A stretch of 64,000 nucleotides of DNA from an uncultured Tenacibaculum sp. (GCF_947498805.1 NZ_CANMLT010000004.1:372001-436000); one strand, 5' to 3'. Counted from the first letter of the stretch, positions 15,025 to 24,650 are shown. Made by a program: numbers and translations. Notes: generated by a model not told the origin, from the sequence alone.

Positions 15025-16428
15025 ATGGTTCATGTAATTTTTAAAGAGCTGAAAGAATTAGCAAGAGATGGTCGCTTTAAAATAGTTATTGGTATTGCAT
15101 TTGTATTATTAATAATTGCAACGATAACTGGAGTTAATCAATATCAAAAAAATAACGAACAATATTTAGCTTCAGTAGGGAAAGAACGTTCTATTTGGGA
15201 AACGCAAGGAGCAAAAAATCCTCATTCAGCAGCACATTATGGAACGTATGCGTTTAAACCATTGTTTGCATTATCATTATTTGATTATGGTGTAACGAAG
15301 TATACTGGAAACTCTATTTTTTTAGAAGCCCATAGTAGAAATGAAGCTTCATTTAGTGAAGCCAGTGATCAAACAAGTTTAGCCCGTTTTGGTACCTTAT
15401 CTATTAATTTTGTGTTGATTTATTTATTCCCATTAATAATCATTTTAATTGGGTATAATTCCTATACCAAAGAGATAGAGCATCAAACTTTTAGACTATT
15501 AAAAAGTCAAGGAGTACATCCAGTAAAACTGGTGTTAGGAAAATGGTTCGCGGTTTTTATTCCAATATTTGGATTAACTCTTATTGTATTTTTATTACTC
15601 GGAATTGTACTTTCAAATGTAGACGGTTTAGCCTTTTTCAGTTGGAATAATTTACTAACACTTTTTGTAATATACATTCTTTATTATTTAGTAATTACAA
15701 CGCTTACAGTATTGATTTCTATGCGAAGTAAATCTTCTGGAATGTCTTTAGTAAGTAGTTTGGTTGTTTGGATTTTGTTTAGTTTCATTTTGCCAAAAGT
15801 GGCAATCAATTTCGCAAATGAAAATCATCCATATCCATCTAAGTCAGAATTTAATGCACGAATTGCATCAGATAAAAAGAATGGGTTAGACGGTCATAAT
15901 CCGTGGAACAAAGCAGCCAAGGAACTAGAAGAAAAAACTTTAAAAGAATATGGAGTAGATAGTATTAGTCAATTGCCTTTTAACTATGCAGGGTATCGAA
16001 TGCAAAAAGGAGAAGAGCATGAGGCTAAGATTTATGAAAAGCATTATGCTATTTTAAATGATATTGCAATTCAGCAAAATGACATATATAAGAAATTAGC
16101 GTTTTTATCACCTTTTATTTCAGTACGTTTTTTATCAATGGATATAGCAAATACCAGTGATAATTTACATTGGAAATTTACGAAAGCAGCAGAATTATAT
16201 CGTATCAAAAAACAGGCATTTTTAAATAACGATATAAAAGATAATTCGAAACTTGGAGACTGGGGTTATAAAATGGAAGCCAAAAAGTTTAAAGAGCTTC
16301 CAAAGTTTAGTTTTACACCACCAACACTTTCAAATATTTTAATGGAGAGTAAGGAAAATCTGATGTTCTTAGGGCTTTGGTTAGTACTTCCATTTATTGT
16401 TTTGATAGGAGCTTCAAAAAAAATATAA
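15025..16428 (+). CDS. ABC-2 permease, DUF3526 type (subunit 1)
   Basis: A 467-residue membrane protein with an N-terminal span (about 18-36), a large periplasmic loop, four to five spans at about 127-260, a second soluble region and a last span near 445-463. This fits the ABC-2/DUF3526 permeases of Bacteroidota and related phyla. The sequence YTKEIEHQTFRLLKSQGVHP after the second span is the conserved cytoplasmic coupling helix. It lies one base after the ATPase gene and three bases before its paralogue, so it belongs to the same transcript. Confidence 0.88.
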   Translation: MVHVIFKELKELARDGRFKIVIGIAFVLLIIATITGVNQYQKNNEQYLASVGKERSIWETQGAKNPHSAAHYGTYAFKPLFALSLFDYGVTKYTGNSIFLEAHSRNEASFSEASDQTSLARFGTLSINFVLIYLFPLIIILIGYNSYTKEIEHQTFRLLKSQGVHPVKLVLGKWFAVFIPIFGLTLIVFLLLGIVLSNVDGLAFFSWNNLLTLFVIYILYYLVITTLTVLISMRSKSSGMSLVSSLVVWILFSFILPKVAINFANENHPYPSKSEFNARIASDKKNGLDGHNPWNKAAKELEEKTLKEYGVDSISQLPFNYAGYRMQKGEEHEAKIYEKHYAILNDIAIQQNDIYKKLAFLSPFISVRFLSMDIANTSDNLHWKFTKAAELYRIKKQAFLNNDIKDNSKLGDWGYKMEAKKFKELPKFSFTPPTLSNILMESKENLMFLGLWLVLPFIVLIGASKKI

Positions 16429-16431
16429 ATC

Positions 16432-17862
16432 ATGTTTAAGAACAATTTAAAATACGAAATAAAACTACTGGTAAGAAGTTATTGGTTGATCGTTTTATTG
16501 GCAAGTACTGCTTTACTATTTGCATTTGCCACCTTTAATGGAGAAAAAAATGTAGAAAAGAGGTTAAGTGACATTGCAAAAATGCAAAAGGAGTTGCAGA
16601 AAAAGGACAGTGCAATGGTAGCGACTTTAGGAAAAATAGAAAAAGGAGAAAAAGTAGAAGGACCTCATTGGAGATTGCCATCGGAACCCATGACCATTGG
16701 ATATCGATACCCTCGTTTAGCAATTATGAAACCAGAAAAGCTTTCCTTTTTGGCTACAGGGCAGAGTGATATGTATACACATTTTAAAAGTCCAACGGTA
16801 CATGGAAATAACTTTGCTTTAGATTATTCAGAAATGGTAAATCCAGTGCAATTATTGTTTGGAAGTTTTGATATAGCATTTGTAATTATCTACATTTTAC
16901 CTTTATTAATTATTGCTTTTACATTTAATGTATTATCGAAGGAAAAAGAATTAGGGACTCTACGTTTGCTGTCAGCACAACCTATCGCAACAATCAATTG
17001 GGTGTTACAAAAAATGGCAATTCGATATCTCATTTTTACTGGAATTATAGTATTGACCTTTTTAAGTGCGTTGGCTATTTTTTCTAATGATGCTTTTGGT
17101 GATGTAGCAAATCTTATTAGCGTGGTATTGGTGGTTTCTGGTTATATATTGTTTTGGTTTGTATTATCATGTATTGTAAATATAAAATTAAATAATTCCT
17201 CAAAGAATGCATTGGCCTTAATTGGATTTTGGTTACTAATAGTATTGGTATTGCCAGCAACAATTAATCAATTAGGAAGTACTTTATACCCAACTCCATC
17301 TCGTTTAAAAATGATTAATGAAATTCGTTTAATTAAGAAAGAGAATGAAGAGAAGCAAAACAAAATAATGAACGAGTATTTGAGAAATCATCCAGAGTTA
17401 GCACAAGAAAGTGATAAAGAGAAATTTGGTTTTTGGCATAATTATTTTGCTTCAGAAAAAGTAATGGAAGAAAAAACAAAACCTTTATTAGCTCAATACG
17501 ATAGACAGTTAAAAAAGCAGCGAGAATTGATAAATGTTTTTGAGTTTTTATCTCCTGCTATATTAATGCAGCAGTCACTAAATAAAGTTGCAGGTACTTC
17601 TGAAATGCATTATAATGATTTTAAAAAACAAGTATTCGAGTTTTCAGATGAATGGAGAAGCTATTTGGTGCCTATGTTATTTAAACAGCAAAAGTTTACC
17701 ATGAAAAATTATCAAGAACTTCCAAGGTTTACTTATAAAAATAGAATTACAAATGATATTTGGTTCAGTATTGTAGTAATTCTTTTGGTTAGTGGTACTA
17801 TTTTCTTTGTTAGTATAGGTAAAAGTTTACGAGATAAATCTGCACAAAAGATACTTAGCTAA
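16432..17862 (+). CDS. ABC-2 permease, DUF3526 type (subunit 2)
   Basis: A 476-residue paralogue of the upstream permease with the same plan: N-terminal span (15-33), periplasmic region, spans at about 142-280, soluble region and a final span at about 443-463. The coupling helix is LSKEKELGTLRLLSAQPI. Two paralogous permeases in a row suggest a heterodimeric channel. The gene ends the exporter operon and converges on the leftward Fur-family gene with only 20 bases between stops, in which no clear terminator was seen. Confidence 0.88.
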   Translation: MFKNNLKYEIKLLVRSYWLIVLLASTALLFAFATFNGEKNVEKRLSDIAKMQKELQKKDSAMVATLGKIEKGEKVEGPHWRLPSEPMTIGYRYPRLAIMKPEKLSFLATGQSDMYTHFKSPTVHGNNFALDYSEMVNPVQLLFGSFDIAFVIIYILPLLIIAFTFNVLSKEKELGTLRLLSAQPIATINWVLQKMAIRYLIFTGIIVLTFLSALAIFSNDAFGDVANLISVVLVVSGYILFWFVLSCIVNIKLNNSSKNALALIGFWLLIVLVLPATINQLGSTLYPTPSRLKMINEIRLIKKENEEKQNKIMNEYLRNHPELAQESDKEKFGFWHNYFASEKVMEEKTKPLLAQYDRQLKKQRELINVFEFLSPAILMQQSLNKVAGTSEMHYNDFKKQVFEFSDEWRSYLVPMLFKQQKFTMKNYQELPRFTYKNRITNDIWFSIVVILLVSGTIFFVSIGKSLRDKSAQKILS

Positions 17863-17882
17863 AGTAAATACAGTGAGCACTA

Positions 17883-18263
17883 TTAACTTGAACACAGTTC
17901 GCATCTACCTTGAATTAATATTTGAGAAAAAAGTATTTTTCGATTAGGAATTGTAGGAATCTTTACGTGGAAAGGTAAACAATCTACCTTTCCACAATCT
18001 ACACATTGAAAGTGTGGATGTTTATCGGTATGCTCAGTTTTTGAACAATTATTGCATTTTGCATACCATTTAATACCGTTGGTGCCTAAAAAAGAATGTA
18101 AAATACCATCATCTTCTAATCTATCTAAAACACGATAAATAGTTGTTTTATTCATTTTCGAGTTAAGTCGTTCAATAAGTTCTATAGCAGAAATAGCTTC
18201 AGAACTTTTTTGAAATTCGTTTAATAATGTTTCGACCGACTGTGTTTTTCTAATTATTCCCAT
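17883..18263 (-). CDS. Fur-family regulator, probably Zur
   Basis: A 126-residue metal-dependent repressor. An N-terminal winged helix (KTTIYRVLDRLEDDGILH near 36-53) is followed by a metal/dimer domain with three Cys pairs (CNNC, CVDCGK, CELC) and HPHFQC. The divergent genes it faces encode a MerC-type transporter and a FolE paralogue, a set typical of zinc-limitation regulons, so Zur is the likely identity; Fur proper is the alternative. A possible promoter (CAA/TTG core with TAAATTTG on the minus strand at 18268-18275) would give an almost leaderless mRNA. It shares the operator region, so autoregulation is expected. Confidence 0.85.
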   Translation of the reverse strand: MGIIRKTQSVETLLNEFQKSSEAISAIELIERLNSKMNKTTIYRVLDRLEDDGILHSFLGTNGIKWYAKCNNCSKTEHTDKHPHFQCVDCGKVDCLPFHVKIPTIPNRKILFSQILIQGRCELCSS

Positions 18264-18277
18264 ACTACAAATTTATT

Positions 18278-18328
18278 ACAACGAAGTTGCAATAACAAAT
18301 AGAATATTTATATTTGCAACTTAGTTGC
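18278..18328. promoter_or_regulatory. Two-box Fur/Zur operator over divergent promoters
   Basis: Box 2, GCAACTTAGTTGC (18316-18328), is a perfect 6-1-6 palindrome. Box 1, ACAACGAAGTTGC (18278-18290), fits the same [G/A]CAAC-N3-GTTGC pattern, with box centres 38 bases apart. The merC promoter TTG (18287-18289)-N19-TATATTTG (18309-18316) starts inside box 1 and ends at the edge of box 2, so a bound repressor would cover it. Confidence 0.7.
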
Positions 18329-18345
18329 GTTAATATAAGTAGAAA

Positions 18346-18750
18346 ATGAAATTATCTTTAACTAAACCAGATGTATTTGGTGCATTTGCTAGTACTTTGT
18401 GTTTATTACATTGCATTGCTACTCCTTTATTATTTATAGCACAAAGTTGTTCTATAGGAGGATGTAAAAGTACTCCAGGATGGTGGCAAAGTATTGATTA
18501 TTTGTTTATTGGTGTTTCATTTTTTGCTATTTACCGAACTACACAAACAACAACTAGTGTATTTATAAAACCATTACTTTGGGGAAATTGGATTGCACTT
18601 TGCTTAATTGTAATTAATGAAAAGTTTAATCAAGTTTCCTTACCAGAATATGCAATATACATTCCAGCTTTGGCATTGATAATATTACATATTTATAATT
18701 TGAATTACTGTCAATGTAAAACTGATAAATGCTGTACACATGATGAATAA
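18346..18750 (+). CDS. MerC domain small metal transporter
   Basis: A 134-residue inner-membrane protein of the MerC family with four membrane spans. An early Cys-His in LCLLHCIATPLLF lies in the first span and is the metal-handling feature of the family; CSIGGC follows in the first loop, and the C-terminus ends in a Cys-rich cytoplasmic tail (CQCKTDKCC). MerC was named for mercury uptake, but chromosomal homologues beside Zur genes are thought to serve zinc or another divalent metal. It is directly downstream of the two-box operator and overlaps folE by 11 bases. Confidence 0.85.
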   Translation: MKLSLTKPDVFGAFASTLCLLHCIATPLLFIAQSCSIGGCKSTPGWWQSIDYLFIGVSFFAIYRTTQTTTSVFIKPLLWGNWIALCLIVINEKFNQVSLPEYAIYIPALALIILHIYNLNYCQCKTDKCCTHDE

Positions 18751-19405
18751 GGAACAAATAGAAACTATTGGAGACAACCATATCTCTTCTAATATACAAA
18801 CACCGTTACGACCAGATGCTTTTGATAAAACGGATGATAAAAAAATAGAGAATATCCAATATCATTTTGGTAAAATAATGAAAGAATTAGGGTTAGATCT
18901 TTCAGATGATAGTTTATCCGGAACACCATATCGTTTTGCAAAAATGTACGTAAAAGAGCTTTTTTATGGGTTAAATCCTAAGAATAAGCCAAAATTGTCA
19001 ACCTTTGAGAATAAGTATGGTTACAAAAAGATGTTGATTGAACAAAACATTACCATCGATTCGGCTTGTGAACATCACTTCTTGCCAATTACAGGATATG
19101 CCCATATAGCATACATTCCAAAAGATAAGGTTGTTGGACTTTCGAAAATAAATAGATTGGTCGATTATTATTCTCATAGACCACAGGTTCAAGAAAGATT
19201 GTCTCTGCAAATTTTAAAAGATTTGCAAGAAGCTTTAGGAACAGAAGATGTTATTGTAATGATTAGTGCTAAACATTTGTGTGTTTCTTCTAGAGGTATT
19301 AAAGATAAAAACAGTTTTACTACGACAATTGAGTATGGCGGCTGTTTTGAAGAAGATTTAAAACGTAATGAGTTTTTAGATATTGTTCAAAAGAGTAGTA
19401 GTTAA
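18740..19405 (+). CDS. folE: GTP cyclohydrolase I (FolE), metal-locus paralogue
   Basis: A 221-residue FolE that converts GTP to 7,8-dihydroneopterin triphosphate, the first step of folate/pterin synthesis. Zn ligands are visible in SACEHHFLP (Cys and His) and KHLCVSSRG (Cys). GLSKINRLVDYYSHRPQVQERL is shared by all FolE enzymes. It overlaps merC by 11 bases and is therefore under the same promoter and operator. FolE copies under Zur control usually replace a zinc-starved housekeeping enzyme, and those are often the zinc-independent FolE2 type; this one keeps all three zinc ligands, which is worth noting. Confidence 0.93.
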   Translation: MMNKEQIETIGDNHISSNIQTPLRPDAFDKTDDKKIENIQYHFGKIMKELGLDLSDDSLSGTPYRFAKMYVKELFYGLNPKNKPKLSTFENKYGYKKMLIEQNITIDSACEHHFLPITGYAHIAYIPKDKVVGLSKINRLVDYYSHRPQVQERLSLQILKDLQEALGTEDVIVMISAKHLCVSSRGIKDKNSFTTTIEYGGCFEEDLKRNEFLDIVQKSSS

Positions 19406-19910
19406 GCAAAAAGTATTTAAAATAATTTAGTTGTTTATATTTACTAAATTGATTTGTAGGAAGCAGAATTCGAGAGTTATACTTAAGAATTCTGCTTTAA
19501 TATTTTTCAGAATTAGATAAATAGTTCTCCCAAAAATAAACTTGTAAGTAAAAGAAACCTTATACAAGAGCATCAATTTGGTGCTCTTTTTTCTCAAATT
19601 TATTTTTTACTTCGATTTATAATATTCCTAATAATTGCACGGAAATCAGGCTAGAATACTATATGTAGTAGCTTGCTCTATAAAAATAGATAGTATGATG
19701 TAGTTTAATCGTAGTTGTTATTTCCTTTTTTTACTAATGTAATTGGAATTTTGTAAGAGGGGTTTTCGGAATTTTAAAGTTATTAAACTTAAGAATTTTA
19801 AAATATATATAACAAATAAAGTATTGCCTTTTTATGGACTAAAACCGTAGGGGCAATACTTTGTTATAAATAAGAAATCCATAATTATTTCACTCTTAAA
19901 TTTTTAGCGT
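19406..19910. other. Non-coding interval rich in hairpins
   Basis: About 500 bases without a gene. Two terminators follow folE: an 11-bp stem AAGCAGAATTC/GAATTCTGCTT (19461-19497) and an 8-bp stem at 19567-19587 with six T residues. Next comes a bipartite element at 19667-19714, then a long hairpin (AAAGTATTGCC with GGCAATACTTT) at 19809-19867, in the leader of the first membrane regulator gene. Confidence 0.6.
19667..19714 (+). repeat. Bipartite intergenic element, copy 1
   Basis: AGTAGCTTGCTCTA (19667-19680) and TGTAGTTTAATCGTAG (19699-19714) recur as AGTAGTTTGTTCTA and TGTAGTTTAATAGTAG at 24779-24826, with exactly the same 32-base distance between the half-elements. The DNA between the halves is not conserved. 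This looks like a two-part protein- or RNA-binding site. Confidence 0.5.
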
Positions 19911-21209
19911 ATGATTTCAAATAACTTTAAACTAAATGGTGTTTTTACATTTTTGTTGAGCTCAATAAGTATTGCTTTATTCTCTCAGACAAAGTTTATT
20001 AAATTTGGAGATGAATGGAAGTATTATGATCAAAAAGATGCACCTGAAAAGGGGTGGGAAAACTCGAATAGAATTACTTCATCATGGAAAAAAGGACAGG
20101 CTGGTTTAGGATATGGAGATAACGCTATTAAAACAGTTATTAATTATGGAGATGATATTGATAGTAAAATTATAACTGCCTATTTTACAAAATCTATTAG
20201 AATTACCGATCCTTTTCAGTTTGTATTATATCAAATAAAAATTGAAAAAGATGATGGTGTAGTTCTGTACCTCAATGGTCGTGAAATTTATAGAAAAGAT
20301 ATGCCTTCGGGTGAAATAACTCATACAACCAGAGCTTCAAGATTGGTAGTTTCTGGTGAACAAGAGAAATTCTTACATACCTTGTTTTTATCTCCTGAAG
20401 ATTTACATACTGGTGAAAATATAATAAGTGCTTCTGTTCACCAAGGAGAAAAGAGATCAGAAGATCTAATCTTTAACCTAGAATTAATTGGAACTAATGA
20501 TGTGGGGATGCTTAGATTTTTAAAAAAAGAAAGAACAATCAAAGATTTACATCTTGGTTTAAAACTTAAGGATTTCGGGCATAAACAGGAAATAGAGAGA
20601 ATAACTTTTGAACAAGAACTATTAAAACAAAAAAACAATAGTTATAAGGTATATCTATCTGTTGCACTCGTTTTACTTTTGACTTCTATTCTTGGATTAA
20701 ACCAAGTTTGGAAAATTTATAGAGCAAAGAATGTAGAGCTGATTAAAACCAATATTTCCCTAAAAGATCAAAATCAAATGAAGGGAGCTGAGATGATAAA
20801 TGTTTCATTGAGTTCATTAAATAATAAGCAGTTGTTAAAAGTTATAAAGAAAGATTTAGAAAACAATCTAAAAGAAAATAGCCTTGCGGTTACCAAGAAG
20901 GAAATTAATAAGATTATCAATAATATTAATTACAATATCGACTCAACAGAAGATTGGGAGAACTTGAAAAAGCATTTTAATGTAGTACATTCTGGATATG
21001 TAGATAAGTTAAATGAGTTACATCCATCATTAACTGATATTGAGTTAAGACATTGCATATTTATAAAATTGCATATGCAAACAAAAGAAATTGCCAATGT
21101 GTTGCATATTGATCCGCGTTCAGTACAATCTTCTAGATATAGAATTAAAAAGAAAATGGGGTTAGAGGAGGAAGTGAACTTAAAGGAATATTTAATAGGT
21201 ATTTCTTAA
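19911..21209 (+). CDS. Transmembrane LuxR-type regulator, paralogue 1
   Basis: A 432-residue one-component regulator. A signal/anchor (about 1-26) is followed by a galactose-binding-like beta domain at about 27-197 (FGDEWKYY, KKGQAGLGYGD, DDGVVLYLNGREIYR, ASVHQGEK), a coiled coil, a membrane span near 246-268, a cytoplasmic coiled coil and a LuxR-like HTH at about 365-432 (TKEIANVLHIDPRSVQSSRY). The beta domain is known from secreted lamin-tail/CotH-type proteins and is thought to bind carbohydrate. The layout suggests that an outside ligand is sensed and DNA is bound inside, without a kinase. It is the first of three tandem paralogues before the adhesin genes. Confidence 0.82.
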   Translation: MISNNFKLNGVFTFLLSSISIALFSQTKFIKFGDEWKYYDQKDAPEKGWENSNRITSSWKKGQAGLGYGDNAIKTVINYGDDIDSKIITAYFTKSIRITDPFQFVLYQIKIEKDDGVVLYLNGREIYRKDMPSGEITHTTRASRLVVSGEQEKFLHTLFLSPEDLHTGENIISASVHQGEKRSEDLIFNLELIGTNDVGMLRFLKKERTIKDLHLGLKLKDFGHKQEIERITFEQELLKQKNNSYKVYLSVALVLLLTSILGLNQVWKIYRAKNVELIKTNISLKDQNQMKGAEMINVSLSSLNNKQLLKVIKKDLENNLKENSLAVTKKEINKIINNINYNIDSTEDWENLKKHFNVVHSGYVDKLNELHPSLTDIELRHCIFIKLHMQTKEIANVLHIDPRSVQSSRYRIKKKMGLEEEVNLKEYLIGIS

Positions 21210-21273
21210 AAGTTTTTTTTATGTATATTAAAAGGGAATTCCCCGGTCATACTTTGTTTGTTTTAAGCATTTT

Positions 21274-23232
21274 ATGAATACTATGAAAATACAATTGAAT
21301 TTTCATACCCTTAGATTGTACCTTATGAACCTTATTTGTTTTAAACCTAATTATTGTCTACTTCTCATTTGTTATTTTTTATGTTTTAATACTTTTTCTC
21401 AAACAAAAATTATTGAATTTGGAAAAGAGTGGAAGTATTATTCTCAAAGAGAAGCTCCTATAAAAGGATGGGAAAGTCTAAAAAGTGCAACTTCTTCATG
21501 GGAAAAAGGAAAAACCCCGATAGGATATGGAGAACCCGATTTAGAAACAGTTTTAAGTTATGGGGGTGATGAAAAGAATAAAATTATTACAGCATATTTC
21601 ACAACTACTTTTTATGTTGAAGATCCCTCGGAACATATTGTATATCTTTTAAAAACAAGAAAAGACGACGGGTTGGTATTGTATTTAAACGGTCATGAGA
21701 TTTTTAGAGTTAATATGCCTTTAGGGGAAATAGGACATACCACAAAATCTTATAGGGATGCTCCAGATAAATTTGATTCTTTGGATCCAACGTTTTTATA
21801 TCCAAGAGACATTCCCGTTCGGCAGGGAGAAAATATATTGAGTGCTACAGTACATCAAGCGTCTAAATATTCACCAGATTTAATATTTGATCTAGAATTT
21901 ACAGGGTATAATGATTTAAAACTACTCCCTGAGTCGGAAAAAGAAAGAGTTCGTAAAAATCCTTATTTAGAAGCTATTTTAAAACAATTGGGTAGTGAAG
22001 GAGAAGTTTCTCAAAAAAGAATTATTGGACTTGAAGAAAAGTGGAAATATTATAGTAAAAAGGCAGCTCCTCCGAAGGGGTGGGAAAACTCACATAACAT
22101 AACTTCTGGTTGGAAAACAGGAGAAGCGGTACTCGGATATGGAAATTCAGAAACAAGAACAATTATAAATCATGGAGATGATGATTCTAATAAAATACTA
22201 ACATACTATTTCACAAAAAGTTTTCATGTTGAAGATCCTTTTGAGTGTATAGTGTACCAAGTTAAAGTTTTAAAGGATGATGGAGTTGTGCTGTATTTAA
22301 ACGGGCGTGAGATTTTTAGAGTGGATATGCCTTTGGGAGAAATTGATCATGTAACTAAGTCTTCTAGGTTAATCGCAATGGAACAAGAAGAATATTTGCA
22401 TACAGCTTTTATAACTCCTGAAGATATTAATCAAGGAGAAAATATATTGAGTGCGTCGGTGCATCAGGCAAGTAAAACTTCTTCAGATTTATCGTTCGAT
22501 TTACAGCTTATTGGACATTATGATGTGAAAATGCTTCGCGTTTTAGAAAAGGAAAGGACTATTAAAAATTTGTATCTAGATTCCAAATTAAAACAACTGG
22601 AGCATCAACAAGAAATAGAAAACATAAATTTAAAGCAAGCACTTTTAACGCAGAAAAATGACATTTACAAAATGTATTTCTGGGTTGCATTAATTCTTGT
22701 TGGTATTTCCATCATTGTCTTACTACAAGTTGTTCATACATACAAAGAAAAAAGAATAAGAATAGCTCAATCAAATATGGCATTAAGAAATCAATATCAA
22801 ATAAAAGGAGCGGAAATGATGAACATTTCTTTAGGTGCTTTGAGTAATCAACAATTTTTAAAATCAATTAAAAAAGATATTGAGGATAATCTAAAACATG
22901 CTAATGCAAGTACAATTCGAAAAGAAATGAATAGGATTATTAGTAATATTAATTTTAATAGTAATTCTAGCGAGGATTGGGAAAATTTAAAAAAACATTT
23001 CGATGTTGTTCATTCTGGATATGTAGATAAACTAAGTGAGCTACATCCAATACTCACCAATATAGAATTAAGACATTGTATTTTTATAAAGTTACATATG
23101 CAAACAAAGGAAATAGCAAATATTTTGCATATAGATCCGCGCTCCGTTCAGTCATCCAGATATAGAATTAAAAAGAAAATGGGGTTAGAAGAAAATGTTG
23201 ATTTAAAAGAGTACTTAATGAAGCTTTTTTAA
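21274..23232 (+). CDS. Transmembrane LuxR-type regulator, paralogue 2 with doubled sensor
   Basis: A 652-residue paralogue with two galactose-binding-like domains in a row (about 45-215 and 248-415), one more than its neighbours, then coiled coil, membrane span near 467-488, cytoplasmic coiled coil and the same C-terminal HTH (about 585-652). The two sensor domains differ in loops, so they may bind two ligands or give avidity. The N-terminus is unusually long before the signal-like segment (LLLICYFLCFNTFS), so the true start may be an internal Met. It lies 64 bases after paralogue 1 and 44 bases before paralogue 3, so the three probably form an operon. Confidence 0.8.
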   Translation: MNTMKIQLNFHTLRLYLMNLICFKPNYCLLLICYFLCFNTFSQTKIIEFGKEWKYYSQREAPIKGWESLKSATSSWEKGKTPIGYGEPDLETVLSYGGDEKNKIITAYFTTTFYVEDPSEHIVYLLKTRKDDGLVLYLNGHEIFRVNMPLGEIGHTTKSYRDAPDKFDSLDPTFLYPRDIPVRQGENILSATVHQASKYSPDLIFDLEFTGYNDLKLLPESEKERVRKNPYLEAILKQLGSEGEVSQKRIIGLEEKWKYYSKKAAPPKGWENSHNITSGWKTGEAVLGYGNSETRTIINHGDDDSNKILTYYFTKSFHVEDPFECIVYQVKVLKDDGVVLYLNGREIFRVDMPLGEIDHVTKSSRLIAMEQEEYLHTAFITPEDINQGENILSASVHQASKTSSDLSFDLQLIGHYDVKMLRVLEKERTIKNLYLDSKLKQLEHQQEIENINLKQALLTQKNDIYKMYFWVALILVGISIIVLLQVVHTYKEKRIRIAQSNMALRNQYQIKGAEMMNISLGALSNQQFLKSIKKDIEDNLKHANASTIRKEMNRIISNINFNSNSSEDWENLKKHFDVVHSGYVDKLSELHPILTNIELRHCIFIKLHMQTKEIANILHIDPRSVQSSRYRIKKKMGLEENVDLKEYLMKLF

Positions 23233-23276
23233 TTAGTGGGCTATACTTTGAATACCTAATCCTAAACCTTCAAATA

Positions 23277-24569
23277 ATGAAAACTTTCTTTTTTAATCGT
23301 AGAAATATTTTTATCATATTTTTTTTAACAAATACAATTGTTTTTAGTCAAAAAAAAATTGTAGAATTTGGTTCTGAATGGAAGTACTATTCTAAAAAAG
23401 AAGCGCCAGAAAAAGGTTGGCAAGTTTTAGATAGTATTACTTCATTTTGGAAAAAAGGCAAGGGGCCATTAGGATACGGCTTAGATTCTATTAATACAAT
23501 TCTTAATTATGGGGAGGATGAATACAATAAGATTATTACGGCCTATTTTACTAAAACATTTTATGTTGAAAATCCTTACGAGTTTGTTGTTTTCTTAATA
23601 GAACTTCAAAAAGATGATGGAATTATGTTATATCTTAATGGACGTGAAATTTTTAGAGAGGACATGCCCTCTGGAAAAATTGTCCACAAAACTTTTGCAA
23701 ATAGTAGGGTCATCAATAACTATCAAAAGTTTAAACATTCTATCTATATGTCACCAGAAGATTTTAAAGAAGGTGAGAATATTTTGAGTGCTTCTGTACA
23801 CCAAGGCCATGAAGAATCACCAGATTTATTTTTTGATTTACAATTTGTAGGGTATAAAGATGCTAGTAAGCTGAAAGTTTTAAAAAAGGAAAAAACAATT
23901 AAAAACCTCTATCTAGATTTAAAACTAAAAGATCTCGGCTATAAACAAGAGTTGGTAACAAAAATTTCACAACAAGAAAGGTTAAAAAAAGAAGGAGAGA
24001 ATTATAAATTACTTTTATTTATAGCCTTATTGTTCTTTTTATTGGTTATTGTTACGCTATATCAAGTTTGGAAAAAGAATAGGTTAAAGAGTATAAAACT
24101 TATAGAGCTTCAAAATACATTAAAAAATAGAAATCAAATCAAAGATTCTGAAATGATGAACATTTCTTTAAACTCTTTAAATAACAAACAGTTTTTAAAA
24201 GTAGTAAAAAACGATCTTGAAAGTAATTTAAAAGAAGATAATATTGATGCTCTTAAAAAAGAATTAAACAAACTCGTATATAGTATTAACTATAATATTG
24301 ATTCTAGAGAGGATTGGGAAAATTTCAAAAAATATTTTAATATAGTTCATTCAGGATACTTAGATAAGTTAAATGAATTGCACCCTTCTTTATCTGATGC
24401 AGAACTTAGACATTGTATTTTTATAAAGCTACATATGCAAACAAAGGAAATAGCAAATGTTTTGCATATAGATCCTCGTACGGTACAATCTTCAAGATAT
24501 AGAATTAAAAAGAAAATGAAATTAGCAGAGGATGTTAATTTAAAGGAGTATCTCTTAAGTATTTCTTAA
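23277..24569 (+). CDS. Transmembrane LuxR-type regulator, paralogue 3
   Basis: A 430-residue copy with the single-sensor layout of paralogue 1: signal/anchor (about 5-25), galactose-binding-like domain to about 195, coiled coil, membrane span near 243-265, second coiled coil and C-terminal HTH (TKEIANVLHIDPRTVQSSRY). The HTH segments of the three paralogues are nearly identical while the sensors differ more, which suggests the same DNA target read out by different ligands. A strong terminator at 24618-24650 ends the operon. Confidence 0.8.
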   Translation: MKTFFFNRRNIFIIFFLTNTIVFSQKKIVEFGSEWKYYSKKEAPEKGWQVLDSITSFWKKGKGPLGYGLDSINTILNYGEDEYNKIITAYFTKTFYVENPYEFVVFLIELQKDDGIMLYLNGREIFREDMPSGKIVHKTFANSRVINNYQKFKHSIYMSPEDFKEGENILSASVHQGHEESPDLFFDLQFVGYKDASKLKVLKKEKTIKNLYLDLKLKDLGYKQELVTKISQQERLKKEGENYKLLLFIALLFFLLVIVTLYQVWKKNRLKSIKLIELQNTLKNRNQIKDSEMMNISLNSLNNKQFLKVVKNDLESNLKEDNIDALKKELNKLVYSINYNIDSREDWENFKKYFNIVHSGYLDKLNELHPSLSDAELRHCIFIKLHMQTKEIANVLHIDPRTVQSSRYRIKKKMKLAEDVNLKEYLLSIS

Positions 24570-24617
24570 ATAGTACTATTTGTATTAAACAATTAACTTT
24601 TATTATAATTATATGGT

Positions 24618-24650
24618 AAGGGACTAAAAAATATTTTTAGTCCCTTTTCT
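24618..24650 (+). terminator. Terminator of the membrane-regulator operon
   Basis: AAGGGACTAAAAA pairs perfectly with TTTTTAGTCCCTT across a 3-base loop and is followed by T residues. Confidence 0.9.
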
